Assembly (NCBI GenBank): GCA_944472135.2
Contig: OX235266.1
Coordinates: forward strand, 12,937,925-13,001,924
Reading direction: 5' to 3'
Length of the DNA: 64,000 nucleotides
From: Trichobilharzia regenti
Taxonomy: Eukaryota > Platyhelminthes > Trematoda > Strigeidida > Schistosomatidae
A program made the position numbers and the translations under genes. Shown here one piece after another: positions 41,300-51,600 of this stretch; within the stretch, counting starts at the first letter, position 1; every line of letters begins with the position of its first letter. A model generated the notes under the pieces. It was not told where the DNA came from. It did no database searches and saw only the letters and a program-made list of their open reading frames with translations.

Positions 41300-42640
41300 C
41301 AAAAGCAATACCATATTAGTTTGTTTATTAGATGTATCACTCACAGTGAGCGAAACAATATTATTTACTAGATGACACAGTTTGGAACAAAATTCATGGT
41401 TCATAATCATATCAAGTGTAATCACACGACTTGGAAACTTGAGTTTTATAGTTTTCTTTATCTACTCCTATTTGTCTTCGAAGAGGTAATAGAATTTTCC
41501 AGATATCTGGGACAGGTGTTGAATTATTTCTATAACACGCGTTGGTTTGCAGTTGATTCGATAAAGAAAGCTTCTGTTATCAATCTCTCCTTCCCTCCAC
41601 CCTGTGGCATGAGATTTTGAAACTGTCATCCTATCCCATCTAGCCTATTGTGTGGTTGTGTGTTATTGAATGTAGTGAGTGGTATAGCTGAACTATTCTC
41701 AAGATTTCTTATCATATTCGGGTCAAATAATCTAGTCTGACTGCCGCTGTTCTACTAGTTTAACCCATGTGTTTGACCTGACAGTCATTCCAGCAGGGTA
41801 TTAGATGGACTAAATTGTTTTGTTTTATTGGCTCCACAGGATCGTTTAACCGGCAAAGCTTTTCCCTAATTGAGTTTGTGGATGGTTTGAATGTCACTTT
41901 TACTGCTGCCCGCTTTTTTAAGAATTCTGCGTAAGGTTTACGAGATTCCTTCATTGTATGGATGTACTTGTGACGATTTAGATTTCTTTTTGTTGGTATT
42001 GTCATTATCCTGTGCATGTTTCACATGCATGTCATCATTACTATTATTATTATCATTGTTTTTATCACTATCACTACTATCATTATCTATTTTATTTTCA
42101 TATTTCCCTACATATTTCCTGACTGAATTACAAGGGTAATTGTTAAGTTTCAAGGTTTCCCTTATATGTTTCACTTCCTGTCTTAGATTGTTTCTTGGTA
42201 CTACTTAGTTTTTGTGCTCTGTCACTTAAACCTTTCGCCAAATTGATATAGGATGGGATGATCGGAAATCCGAATATCTGTTTGAATATGTCAGTGGGTT
42301 TCCTGTAAACACTAGTGTTTCACTTCCCATTTCCCTTCGTTTTTACGCTGCAATCTAACATTGGAAGTTCCCCTTCCCGATTTTCCGATTCATAAGTGAA
42401 TTGCTTCCACTTTTGAGTAAATCTTTTCGAAACATCTATCTAGATCCTGTGTATTAAGTACTGTTGATGTGTCATCTACATGCCTCCAGCATACTTTTGT
42501 GATGGGGCTGAACAATTTAGTCGCTATGTTTTCCCACCTGTCTATGAATATATCTGCCACAGCCGGGGATATCGGTGACCCCATGGCAAATCCCTCAGTT
42601 TGTTTGTATATTTTCCCTTGCAATATAAATACTGTGTAGG
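41300..42640 (-). mobile_element. PLE-B, minus strand, with RT and linker remnants
   Basis: 42623-42390 encodes the RT motif B and C region: GFAMGSPISPAVADIFIDRW, WRHVDDTSTVLNTQD (YVDD changed to HVDD). 42174-41760 encodes the linker (HIRETLKLNNYPCNSVRKY, then RKPYAEFLKKRAAVKVTF, REKLCRLNDPVEPIKQNNLV) and a degraded GIY-YIG start (NDCQVKHMG). The 3' UTR and terminal block (gcgaaacaat, cataatcatatcaagtgtaa) extend to 41300. Confidence 0.7.
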
Positions 42641-43380
42641 TCAGGCATATCTAAACTTCCACAAACAAACTCATTTCTGACCAAGAATTGGAACTTATAA
42701 CAAAATTGCCACTTTAGGACAAAATGCTGCCAAAAATGAACTTTAGACCATTTTTCTTCAGTAGACCAGTGTTGATTTGTCTTCAGTAATTTAACTGGTG
42801 ACTAAAAATTCACTTGCAAGGTCTCAGCAACTTGACAAATTCGTGGTGGAATTAGTCCTATTAAAGAGTTAATTGACAATGTCTCTTCTAGTTCATCAGA
42901 ACACCTGGAAATCCATCTAGAAGTTAGTCAGTAATGTAAAATGAGCAGAAATAAATAGTGGAAAATTCGGACAAAAATAAATAATGTGACTGACATCAAT
43001 CAGTTCTACCTGAAATGGCAAGGCATTATATTTCTGGATCAGGTTTGATGATACTTTGGGCATTAACTCCACGTATATTTCAGTTCAGTGACGAAAGATG
43101 AAATCAATCTCCTGTATTTCTACTTATTCAATAGAAAGGGTGGGCACTTACGTCCTTTGATGAACTAGAGTGTTACTGCTAACCAACGCTGCTAGATTTT
43201 CACTGGTATTCTAATTGATATTGGGACCTGATCATAACCAGTTAGAAGTCATATACATCTCCGCAAACTTAATGCTACATCGAAATTTGTCATAAGTGTA
43301 CTTCCATAAACAATGTAAACACGTTCAAGTATCTATATATATTCAATGTTGCATCGATATTCCATGAGTAGAATGTACAC
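42640..43380. other. no recognised gene
   Basis: AT-rich DNA between PLE-B copies. No domain, tRNA-like box or splice chain is apparent. A possible 13-nt minus exon at 43155-43167 was considered and not accepted. Confidence 0.3.
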
Positions 43381-43384
43381 CAGC

Positions 43385-43545
43385 CACTAACGTGGTTAGA
43401 ATTTCAATTCCCGGCCGACGCACTCCTAGACCTCTTTAAGCTAGTGGTGGACCTAGAAAAGGGTACGGTTGGGAGTAAAACTGTTAATCTGAGTAATGTA
43501 AGCGCTACTGGAACTTCTCAGCATAAAGTTTGAAGTGATCTGTTC
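43385..43545 (+). mobile_element. 5'-truncated SINE, subfamily 2
   Basis: Keeps a worn B box (aatttcaattcccggccgac), gcactcctagacctctttaa, ggtacggttgggagtaaaac, gcgctactggaacttctc and the end aagtttgaag. The A box is only partial. Confidence 0.5.
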
Positions 43546-43639
43546 TTCTTGGATCGACTATTTCGAAAGATTTACCATAACGCAGGTTGAAAGCAGGTTT
43601 TTATATATGTGTAATACTAGGGCACTGGGGTAGTATGTA

Positions 43640-44690
43640 ATTCCATATTAGTTTGTTTATTAGATGTATCACTCACAGTGAGCGAAACAATATTATTTAC
43701 TGGATGACACAGTTTGGAACAAAATTTATTGTTCATAATCATATCAAGTGTAATCACACGACTTGGAAACTTGAGTTTTATAGTTTTCTTTATCTACTCC
43801 TATTTGTCGTCGAAGAGGTAGTAGAATTTTCCAGATATCTGCTAGGACAGGTGTTGAATTATTTCTATAACACGCGTTGGTTTGCAGTTGATTCGATAAA
43901 GAAAGCTTCTGTTATCAATCTCTCCCTCCCTCCACCCTGTGGCATGAGATTTCGAAACTGTCATCCTATCCCATCTAGCCTATTGTATGGTTGTGTGTTA
44001 TTGAATGTAGTGAGTGGTATAGCTGAACTATTCTCAAGATTTCTTATCATATTCGGTCCAAATAATCTAGATTTTGCTAGGTTTTTATGCACAGCTTCTC
44101 CTACTGACTGCACCTGCTCTACTACTTTGACCTGTGTATTTGACCTGACAATCATTTCAGGTAGGCTATTAGGTAAACTAAATTATTTGTTCGGTATGCT
44201 ATTCCACAGGATCCTTTCAGCAAGAATGCTTGGTTCTAATTGATTTTTTGGGTTTCAATGCCAGCTACTTTTATTCCTGACTTGTTAAGAAATCTCTCTA
44301 AGGTTGTTTTCGAGGTCCGTTCCTTGTATGGAATTACTGCTGATGATTTAGATTCCCTATTGTTCCTGTCGCCATCAATATTATTAGTATTATTATTATC
44401 ATCACTATTATTGTTATCATTATTATCATTGTTATCACTATCTCTACTATTACTATTTTTATTTTATTTTTACATTTCTTTACATATTTCCTGACTAATT
44501 TTTCTGGTTAATTATTAAATTTCAATGCTTAAATGATACGCATAAAACTCAAGTTTCCAAGTCGTGTGATTACACTTGATATGATTATGAAAAATGAATT
44601 TTGTTCCAAACTGTGTCATCCAGTATATAATATTGTTTCACTCACTATGAGTGATACATCTAATAAACAAACTAATATGAAGGTAGCTTT
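43640..44690 (-). mobile_element. PLE-B 3' part with a short inverted arm
   Basis: The minus strand 44340-43640 repeats 41940-41310 with high similarity (GIY-YIG remnant FGPNMIRNLENSSAIPL near 44060, 3' UTR, terminal block). 44533-44690 is an inverted copy of the end of this element (cgtgtgattacacttgatat, aacaaactaatatg), completing the foldback structure. A long open plus frame 43653-44243 is antisense to the element and not a gene. Confidence 0.65.
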
Positions 44691-44699
44691 TTTTTCGCA

Positions 44700-46320
44700 A
44701 ATTTTGATAGAAATATTATGCGAAAGTTGGCTTAAAGGCATTTCATAGAGGAACATTTTGTTATGTTTTGGAGTTATTACTGATCCGTGTAACCGAAATT
44801 TACGATTTACGTCAACATATTGGATATCAATGTGAACGCTTCTACAAGCCATTGCAGGTAACATATTGTCATTCGATTAGCAGTAGAATCCAGGATGGTC
44901 ATTTCCTCCTAATTTAGATCGATCCCTTGGATTCATCCATGTTTCTGGCTAGCGATGATGTTCCCGTTACAGTACATGGTTTTGTGATAGCGCTGCCAAT
45001 AATCTCTGCGCAATGGTATAAGAGATAATGTATGAAATGCGGCAGAATAAATTAGTCACTTTCAAAACATTCCAGAAGTAAGCGGTTTTCAGACACGATC
45101 AAACTGTATCAGTACAGAAATAATGCTTGCTTACTTTAAGATACTTTTTTAACGTACTACATTTTACAGTACATTCGTTGGAGTTCCATACATTGACTTA
45201 GCTCTCCATGACCATAAGAAATATAGAGATGTACATTATGACCCATGTAGTGCAGGAGCGTGTAAGATTTAAAAAAAATTGTAATCATATTGATCCGATT
45301 AAGAGAATCCATAATTTCTGATGAATGGTTATTGGTAGATTGGTTCTCCATCGTAATGAATCAACGTTTTGCCGTATTACTAGTGTTTAGCATCCGTTTA
45401 GTTCATAGGTTAAACTCAACTGTCTAAATAAGTCGTGTATTTTAAAGTAAAGTAGTTTATGAAAAATCATATATCAGGACATCAGTGAACATGCAACGAG
45501 ATGGGCTGAAACAGTGATTCTCCCAACATTTCTATAGCTTAGGCACCAACTTTTAAAGCAATGTCTTCTGAATTGAGTGAGCACTGGGGCATTTTGGGTT
45601 GACGTGAGTGTTTATAGTCAGCTTGAGTATACTTGCCTTGCATAATGGATGTTGCTGAAATGATAATGGTAATAACAGCTTTATTCTAAGCATCCTGCTT
45701 CAATACACTTTCGAATTTTTAAGCTTGATTTCACCTATTTTTAACGCAGAGTCTTTGGATTACACAGTGATCTACAGTATGCCATTCAACAGAATTTTCT
45801 TCTGTCTACAACAAGCTCCGACCCTTGACGTTTTATGCCCTAAAAACAGAAGAAATGGTATATCAGAAGCCATTCTAAAATTCGGAAGACAAAAGGACTG
45901 AGCGAAGAAATATCTGATTATCAAATAGATCCTTATCTGTGGTTCTACTCAAATATATACAAAGCATTTTCAATACAATACAAGGAATTAGGAATAAAGC
46001 AAGAACAACGGTGGACTTTGGTCTCATTGAATAGTCATCATCTGCTTACAAGCTGAGTAAATTATTATTATATTCGTGTATAGAAAAGCTTTAACATCCT
46101 TGCAAATTTGACATGTTGCCAGTTGACAACAGGTCATGGACTTAGTGAACAGTGCTCAAAAAACTAAGCTTACCTAGGTTTTACACAAACGTTGAAGTTT
46201 AAACACAATAAACGCAAGCAGTGAATGGTGAAGAAGTTACGTAATAAAGACAATGGGTACGTCAGAAGGTGAGTAACTAAATAAATACGGAAACAGGTTA
46301 CTGAGTTCAACTCAAATCAT
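44700..46320. other. no recognised gene
   Basis: About 1.6 kb of AT-rich sequence. I see no conserved domain, no SINE head, no PLE motif and no MEG-like exon with a matching phase. Confidence 0.35.
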
Positions 46321-46329
46321 AGTTTGATT

Positions 46330-46575
46330 GCATGGAGGATTTAATCATGAGCTGACATCAGTTAGAGAACCACTGGAAAACCTGGGACGACACGTTCTTG
46401 TTTGGGCCCCACCCCCCAGGGATCAACCCAAAACTTTCTGGTTACAAGGCGAGCTCGTAGACCAGAAGGTCCTGGGTTCGAATCCCGGTGGGTGCGTACT
46501 GCTGAGGACCCAAACAGGACGAAACTGTCCTATTCCCGGTTTTCCGGGTTCTAATATTCACAAAAAAAACCCAAA
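46330..46575 (+). mobile_element. Sm-alpha-like SINEs, head-to-head, with hammerhead core
   Basis: 46330-46425 is a minus-strand tail (ggttttccagtggttctcta on the complement). 46425-46575 is a plus copy: B box ggtcctgggttcgaatccc, gtgggtgcgta, CTGCTGA at 46499-46505, GACCCAAACAGGAC, GAAAC at 46521, then tgtcctattcccggttttcc. This is the best-preserved hammerhead core of the family here, with one change (CTGCTGA for CTGATGA) and one mismatch in stem II. Confidence 0.65.
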
Positions 46576-46689
46576 AACCAAATTATCAAATCATAGTAAC
46601 AAGAGATAAAGGAAAATTTCACTTTATTAAGTGAGAGGGGTTAAAGCCAGAGATTACGCAATCAAATGAAATAGAGAATACAGATATCC

Positions 46690-46835
46690 AGTTACCGGGG
46701 TTCGAGCACCCGCCGATGCACACCCGATATCTATGGTTGGCCTGCAAAATTTGGGTTACCGATATCCATGCAGGAAATACCATACTTGTAACAAAAATAC
46801 AGTGTGGGATCAAGCTGTAATCAAAAAAGTCAAGG
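46690..46835 (+). mobile_element. 5'-truncated SINE, subfamily 1
   Basis: It begins in the B box (ggggttcgagcacccgccga) and keeps the body (cccgatatctatggttggcc, tttgggttaccgatatcc) and tail (aaataccatacttgta, gtgtgggatcaagctgtaat). Confidence 0.65.
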
Positions 46836-47210
46836 AAAAACTGATAACTGCTTCTTTCTGAACTCATAAATCGGGTTTCAGATGTTTGAGAGTGATTGCT
46901 TCGGCAACCATGAAGAGAATTGAGCTATTTTGTGTACTGATGATTTCAAAAGATTTCCAGATTTCCACCTTATTATCCGTATCAAGGAGATGTCTGGTAA
47001 TTGCACTTTTGTAGGCGTTTGTTCTCTTGAGGCATAGTCTTTTCGGTACAAGTTCAGAAAATCAGCGTGGGCCCTTCTTTCTGCTCTCTCAATGTTACTG
47101 CTCCCTCAGATAAATGTAAATTTGTATACGCAGTTGGAGTTGCTAACATGAGGAGGGTATCTCTTGACTTCTGACTGCACCGAAAAGTTTACCAGTCTGA
47201 CCGGAATACG
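46835..47210 (-). mobile_element. PLE-A C-terminal fragment, minus strand
   Basis: Minus frames read PHVSNSNCVYKFTFI, SSNIERAERRAHADFLNLYR (GIY-YIG, degraded), then in another frame DTDNKVEIWKSFEIIST, VAEAITLKHLKPDL and VQKEAVISF. This matches the C-terminal tail of PLE-A. It lies back to back with the plus copy that starts at 47290. Confidence 0.55.
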
Positions 47211-47328
47211 TCAGTTAACAATCATTGGTCAGCATCAGTATTTTAGTCCAAGAGGTGGTACTTAACCAAGAAAATTCATGAAATAAAAAATAAAGGGTAG
47301 AAATAATTACAAAAATTCAATAAGAGGA

Positions 47329-48033
47329 TTGAATACTTTTTGCAAAATAAATAAAGGTTCTGATAAGAATACAATAATCACTGAATTCAATGAAGTACAT
47401 TCGGCTATGAAATTCACATGCGAAGAGGAATGCCAAGAGAGAATTGCCTTCCTGGATGTCCTACTTACCAGAAAACCAGATGGTAGAATAAGAAGAAATT
47501 TGCATAGGAAAAGCACTTGGACAGGACAATATACACATTTCAATAGCTTCGTTCGTATCAAGTATAAAAGAAATTTAGTGAACACCCTCAGCCACAGAGT
47601 TAGGGCTATATGCTCAGAAGAAGTAATTGAAGATGAACTGAGCATTGTATATGATACTTTGATCGAAAATGGCTATCCCGAAAAATTTATCAAGAAACAT
47701 ATGGCAAAGAAAAAGGAAAAGGAGCACTCACTATCTGTAAAAAAGAAGCCTCTTTGTATACGACTACAATTCATGGGCGATTTAACAAGCGAGATAGTTA
47801 CGAAGAAATTAAGAAAATCAGTTCAAAGAACTTTAAATGCTGGCGAACTACACGTCTTATTCTCTACACGACCGATGGTGATCCCTCGACTGAAAGATGA
47901 AGTACATAGACTAGCCAATTCTAATTGTATCTATCAATTCAACTGCGCTTGTGGAGCTAGTAATATTGGCCGTTGCTTTAGGAACTTGATTTTTCGTGCT
48001 CACTCGAGAACATCTCCCAGCACGGCTAAGTAA
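47329..48033 (+). CDS. PLE-A polyprotein fragment (RT thumb, linker, GIY-YIG start)
   Basis: A 234-codon frame from a truncated Penelope-like element; the start is not a native start codon. The order is post-palm segment (residues 19-60), thumb and linker (60-190) and the beginning of GIY-YIG (CIYQFNCACG at about 204-213). The frame ends by frameshift before the EHL.. segment. It is nearly identical over its second half to 56270-56610. Confidence 0.65.
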   Translation: MNTFCKINKGSDKNTIITEFNEVHSAMKFTCEEECQERIAFLDVLLTRKPDGRIRRNLHRKSTWTGQYTHFNSFVRIKYKRNLVNTLSHRVRAICSEEVIEDELSIVYDTLIENGYPEKFIKKHMAKKKEKEHSLSVKKKPLCIRLQFMGDLTSEIVTKKLRKSVQRTLNAGELHVLFSTRPMVIPRLKDEVHRLANSNCIYQFNCACGASNIGRCFRNLIFRAHSRTSPSTAK

Positions 48034-48447
48034 AGGTGTAGTGAAAACTATTAACAGCTCGATATTGGAACATCTGGTGCAAACAGGACACAAAGCCAGC
48101 GTAGATGAATCCTTCTCTATATTATACCGGGTGCCAAATAAATTACCAAAAACATCGAAGCACCGCAGGCTCCAAACAGCAGAGGCTATTGCGATGCACC
48201 TCAAACAACCAGCACTCTGTGTCCAGAAGAAGCAAGTCCGACCCCTACTAATGCCCTGGCCTTCAGTAGAAGCTATAAACCCATAAATTTGTACTATTAT
48301 CTTTCTTAATGTTTCTGACATTCAGCTTATTCTATGTTGATGCGATTCAGGTGTAATTTATCAATATTTTTGATTTGATGTTATTTAAACATTAATGTCG
48401 TTTATAACACTAATTCATTCATTCACTATAATGTATGTATAAATGTA

Positions 48448-48488
48448 GAGCCTGATGATGAATTTATCGAAAAGAGTACTCTTTGTTC
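48448..48488 (+). ncRNA. hammerhead-like motif at PLE-A 3' end
   Basis: GAGC, intact CTGATGA (48452-48458), 10 nt, GAAA (48469-48472), hairpin AAGAG/CTCTT, T, then GTTC. GAGC/GTTC pairs with one G-U. Stem II (10 nt) is weak, so strong activity is not expected. The layout is the same in four other copies. Confidence 0.5.
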
Positions 48489-48679
48489 AGTATCCATTCT
48501 TTAAAAAATAAAGAATAATTAAGAAGTAGATGAATGTTCAAATTTATTACATAACAGGGGACTATACATTAACTTTTTGGACTGCTGACCAAAGTATGCA
48601 ATTTGGCTGCAGACGTTTCTTTGGAACACAATCTGGACAAATTGGGCTTCTTTAGGTGGATTGTGATAACCTCAGATGT

Positions 48680-49440
48680 TTATTATTAATTATTAAATCC
48701 TTTAATTCCTAGAGAAACAAAGGGCTTCAGCCGCGCGTCTCCATTGCTTTCCGTTCTCTGCCGACGTTTTCACCTGGCTCCAAGTTTGCCCACGTGCTTT
48801 CATCTCCTCTTCACATGACCTCCTCCAAGTGACCCTCGCACCGACGACCAACTCGCCGCTTTCCTTTTGGGTTCTACTCGAGCAATGGCTTGTCTAGTGA
48901 TGTCACTTGATGGTTTCCTCAGAGTATGGCCAATCTATTTGCATTTCTTCCTGCATATTTGTTGCACAATCGGTTCCTGCTTGGTGTGTTCGCTCCCAGA
49001 GATCCCCGTTGGTGATCTTTTCTGGCCATCTGATCTTGAGTACTGAGCGAAGACAACTGTTAATGAAGGCCTGAAGTTTGTTTGAGATGCTCTTTACGAC
49101 GTGCCAAGTCTCTGATTCGTACGGTAGCAGTGACTTCCATTAGCAGTTGAAAATCCGGATTTTGTTTTTTATTCTGAGAGGTGAGCGTTGATCTACGAAT
49201 AGATTGGAGAGTAATGAAAGCTTGGCTTGCTTTCACGATCCTCGCTTTTATATCCTTGTCAGTTTCGTCAGCCTGTAGTTGAAACGACGCTTCCCAGGCA
49301 GGTAAAGGAGGTTGTTTCTCTCAGGTTCCTCCCATTTATGCTGATTGTTGTCTGCTGCTGCTGTTGGCCAAGAAATCTTCATTTCTGTTTTCTCTGTGTT
49401 CACCTGGAGTCTTGACTCACTCATATCCTCACTTCGAAGG
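48680..49440 (-). mobile_element. RTE-clade (SR2-like) 3' fragment
   Basis: The minus strand reads SLLPYESETWHVVKSISNKL, FINSCLRSVLKIRWPEKITN, GDLWERTHQAGTDC, EEMQIDWPYSEETIK, VVGARVTWRRSCEEEMKARG and QVKTSAENGKQWRRAAEALC. These are the RTE segments from the end of the palm to the C-terminus, in order with a few stops. It shares most of its sequence with the 6232-7018 copy. Confidence 0.75.
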
Positions 49441-49559
49441 CTTTCGTAAGTTTCCCGTTGTGAATTACTTGTAAGGTTAAATCAGTATCAGTCAGAATGC
49501 GACAAATTACCCAAAATATAAGTGTTAACGTTATGCTCATTATCTAATAAGTGTGCTTA

Positions 49560-50290
49560 ACAGAGTTATGAATGGGTCCTGTTTGTCTTTCATCTAACCA
49601 TGCAGGATGATGTTCAGAAATTCGATGATGAACCAGCCTAATTTTACGCCCATTGCAACTAATTCCACATGAGTGGTCACACTGTTAGATACACATAGAA
49701 AAGGTGAAGTTAGGTAGTTCGTTCTTATTTCTTAAGAGTAAGAGTTTGTGTGGATGTGTGAACATGGTGTGCATTTGATGCATTGAATGCTGTTTTTACT
49801 GCATTCTCCAGGCAACATTCTACCATTTCACTGATTTTAAACCCAATAAACTGCAGTTTTTTGAACACTGGCTTCTTTAGAGCCGTAACCATAATGGCTT
49901 GTCTTGGCAGTAAATTCACATTTTTATCAGTAAACTTATCCTAGTAACTATTTTTACAGATTAAGTCTTTGATATTCTTAAGTTCACCACTAGGAGGGTT
50001 ATCCTACGTCTATAAACCAAAAACTCTGCTAAATTGCATTTATATTTCAGAGCAATAAAACTCGAAGAATGTGTTTGCTGGGCTGTAGTTGCAGAATTTC
50101 TATATTCACCCCTTAATGTATTATTATTTCTCCTGGCCGCGAAGGCATCTAGGAATGAAATACTATCGTTCCTTTCTCTCTTCATAGAAAATTTTACTGC
50201 CGGATACCCATCATTCTCGTCTCTAATAATCAGTGAAACATGTCTTCAACCTCGAAGGAACTCATATCCCTTTCTGGAATTCGAAAGCGC
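49560..50290 (-). mobile_element. PLE-A fragment, minus strand, degraded
   Basis: Minus strand 50185-49961: MKRERNDSISFLDAFAARRN, ALKYKCNLAEFLVYRRRI. Then 49919-49725 (KKPVFKKLQFIGFKISEMVE) and, lower, FSMCI-QCDHSCGI (GIY-YIG remnant) and RISEHHPAWLDERQ. It ends near 49560 without a clear 3' UTR. The 5' side meets the W repeat at 50290. Confidence 0.6.
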
Positions 50291-50660
50291 CTAACTCAGT
50301 GAATGCTGTAGTCACTCAGATACGTTGCCATTGAGCTGTTCAGGCCTGCGATTGACCTCCTGGAGGACTGTATTGCATAATTGGATTGGACATTAGTAAC
50401 TAGTATGATGTATCTGGTCATTTGTTTGGTGCAGACTGAATTCCACCAGTCAGATTTGCAAAGGGCCCAGCATTCTAAGTGCAAGGCTTCCTGTTGATTG
50501 CCTCCAACCATCTTATATCATCAAACTAGTGCGCAGAGTGATGGTGAGCTATCGAGAATGGTGGCCACTTTGCAAACCTGACTGACGGATAGAATTCACT
50601 CTGCACCAAACGAAGGACTAGACACATCACACTAGTTACCAACTAGTGTACAATCAAATT
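50290..50660. repeat. unclassified repeat family W, copy 3
   Basis: Most complete copy. Blocks: ccattgagctgttcaggcct, gacctcctggaggactgta, ttggacattagtaactagt and its rough inverse actagttaccaactagtgta, gattgcctccaaccatctta, cctgactgacggatagaatt. Its two halves are partly inverted to each other. Confidence 0.5.
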
Positions 50661-51600
50661 ATAATATTTATTGTTTCAAGTTCAATCAAATCAGTTAACC
50701 AGTAGAACACATCAAACGATAACATAAACTTGTCTCTTGTTCTTTGGACAAATTCAAAGCCAATCTTTACACTTAATTTGGCCAGTTCATTATGCAGAGG
50801 TTGTAGGAGTTTCAGCAATCACTTAGCGGTTGCGTGCTCCTCAGTACAAATTGTTATTCATGCAGGTAAATAGATAGGGTTAAATCACAAAGTATAAGTG
50901 AATAAATATGCCATATTGTATGTAAGTGTGCTTCGTAGAAAATTAGACTCCTCAATGATTTACGCAGCCCACCTGCATTGAGTTTGTGAACACTACTCAT
51001 ATGGATAAGTTTTTCGAACTTTAACCAGCATCAATCAGCGTTTTTATCCATGAACCAATCAGCCATCACCATTATCTTCTAAGATAATCTCAACAGGACA
51101 TGTGAATCAATATCCATGAATCGATCCTGCTATCTATCTATCTGTCTGTCTATTTATATATCTTAAAGCATGTGAGATCGCTTTGTTATTGACAGCAGCA
51201 TGAATTAGAGTCAAAAATGCACACTTTACACGATTTTGGAATTTACGAATCATAAAAATGAATCTTCGTAATGCACTCATTATTTTTTTCACAGTGAGGT
51301 GTTCACTCTATCTGTCTGTCTAATGATCTATCTTTCATTTGCATTATTGATATCTCTCATTAAGCTATGTCATTCTTCGTTCACGTATTGGTTCGCTTCA
51401 AGGTTGCCTTCTTCTCATCAAGTCAACACGTCAGTCAACAAAATATGTGCTCATTTAGGCATAGTTTTCGCTTCTGCATTTATGTGTGTATGTGTGTGTG
51501 TGTGGTCGCACTGTTAGTCTAAGCATGAATATGCATCCACCGTTTTCAAGTCTAATTGACAAGACTGAAAAAAAGAACACTCGTGGGACTGAATCATGAA
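50660..51600. other. no gene; tetranucleotide and (GT)n microsatellites
   Basis: 51122-51165 is a ctat/ctgt microsatellite and 51484-51502 a (gt)n run. No reading frame with recognisable similarity. The N-terminal part of the neighbouring PLE-A is not found here. Confidence 0.4.

Larger units (their letters stand above)
47290..48520 (+). mobile_element. PLE-A, well-preserved C-terminal half
   Basis: The frame 47329-48033 starts just after the RT catalytic motif: FNEVHSAMKFTCEEE, RIAFLDVLLTRKPDGRIRR, IKYKRNLVNTLSHRVRAICS, LIENGYPEKFIKKHM, RLQFMGDLTSEIVTKKL, CIYQFNCACGASNIGRC. A single frameshift near 48000 passes to 47996-48286 (EHLPARLSKGVVKTINSSIL, EHLVQTGHKASVDESF, TAEAIAMHLKQPALCVQKKQ). 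Only this shift and the 5' truncation separate it from an intact C-terminal half. The 3' UTR ends with a hammerhead-like motif at 48448-48488. Confidence 0.75.

Noticed and set aside
42020..42090. Array-like ATT/ATC repeats that could suggest a CRISPR or minisatellite
   Set aside because: They are simple trinucleotide runs, part of the acidic/asparagine-rich linker of a PLE-B on the minus strand, without spacers.
43155..43167. Possible 13-nt minus-strand exon before GTAAGTGCCC
   Set aside because: Its length would fit the frame-shifting exon, but it lies upstream of gene 2's signal-peptide exon and far downstream of gene 3's exons, with no partner exon nearby.
43653..44243. Long plus-strand frame of 196 codons
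   Set aside because: It is antisense to the PLE-B 3' region and the same frame is repeated, broken, at 41372-41620. No known domain, and the sequence is explained by the mobile element on the other strand.
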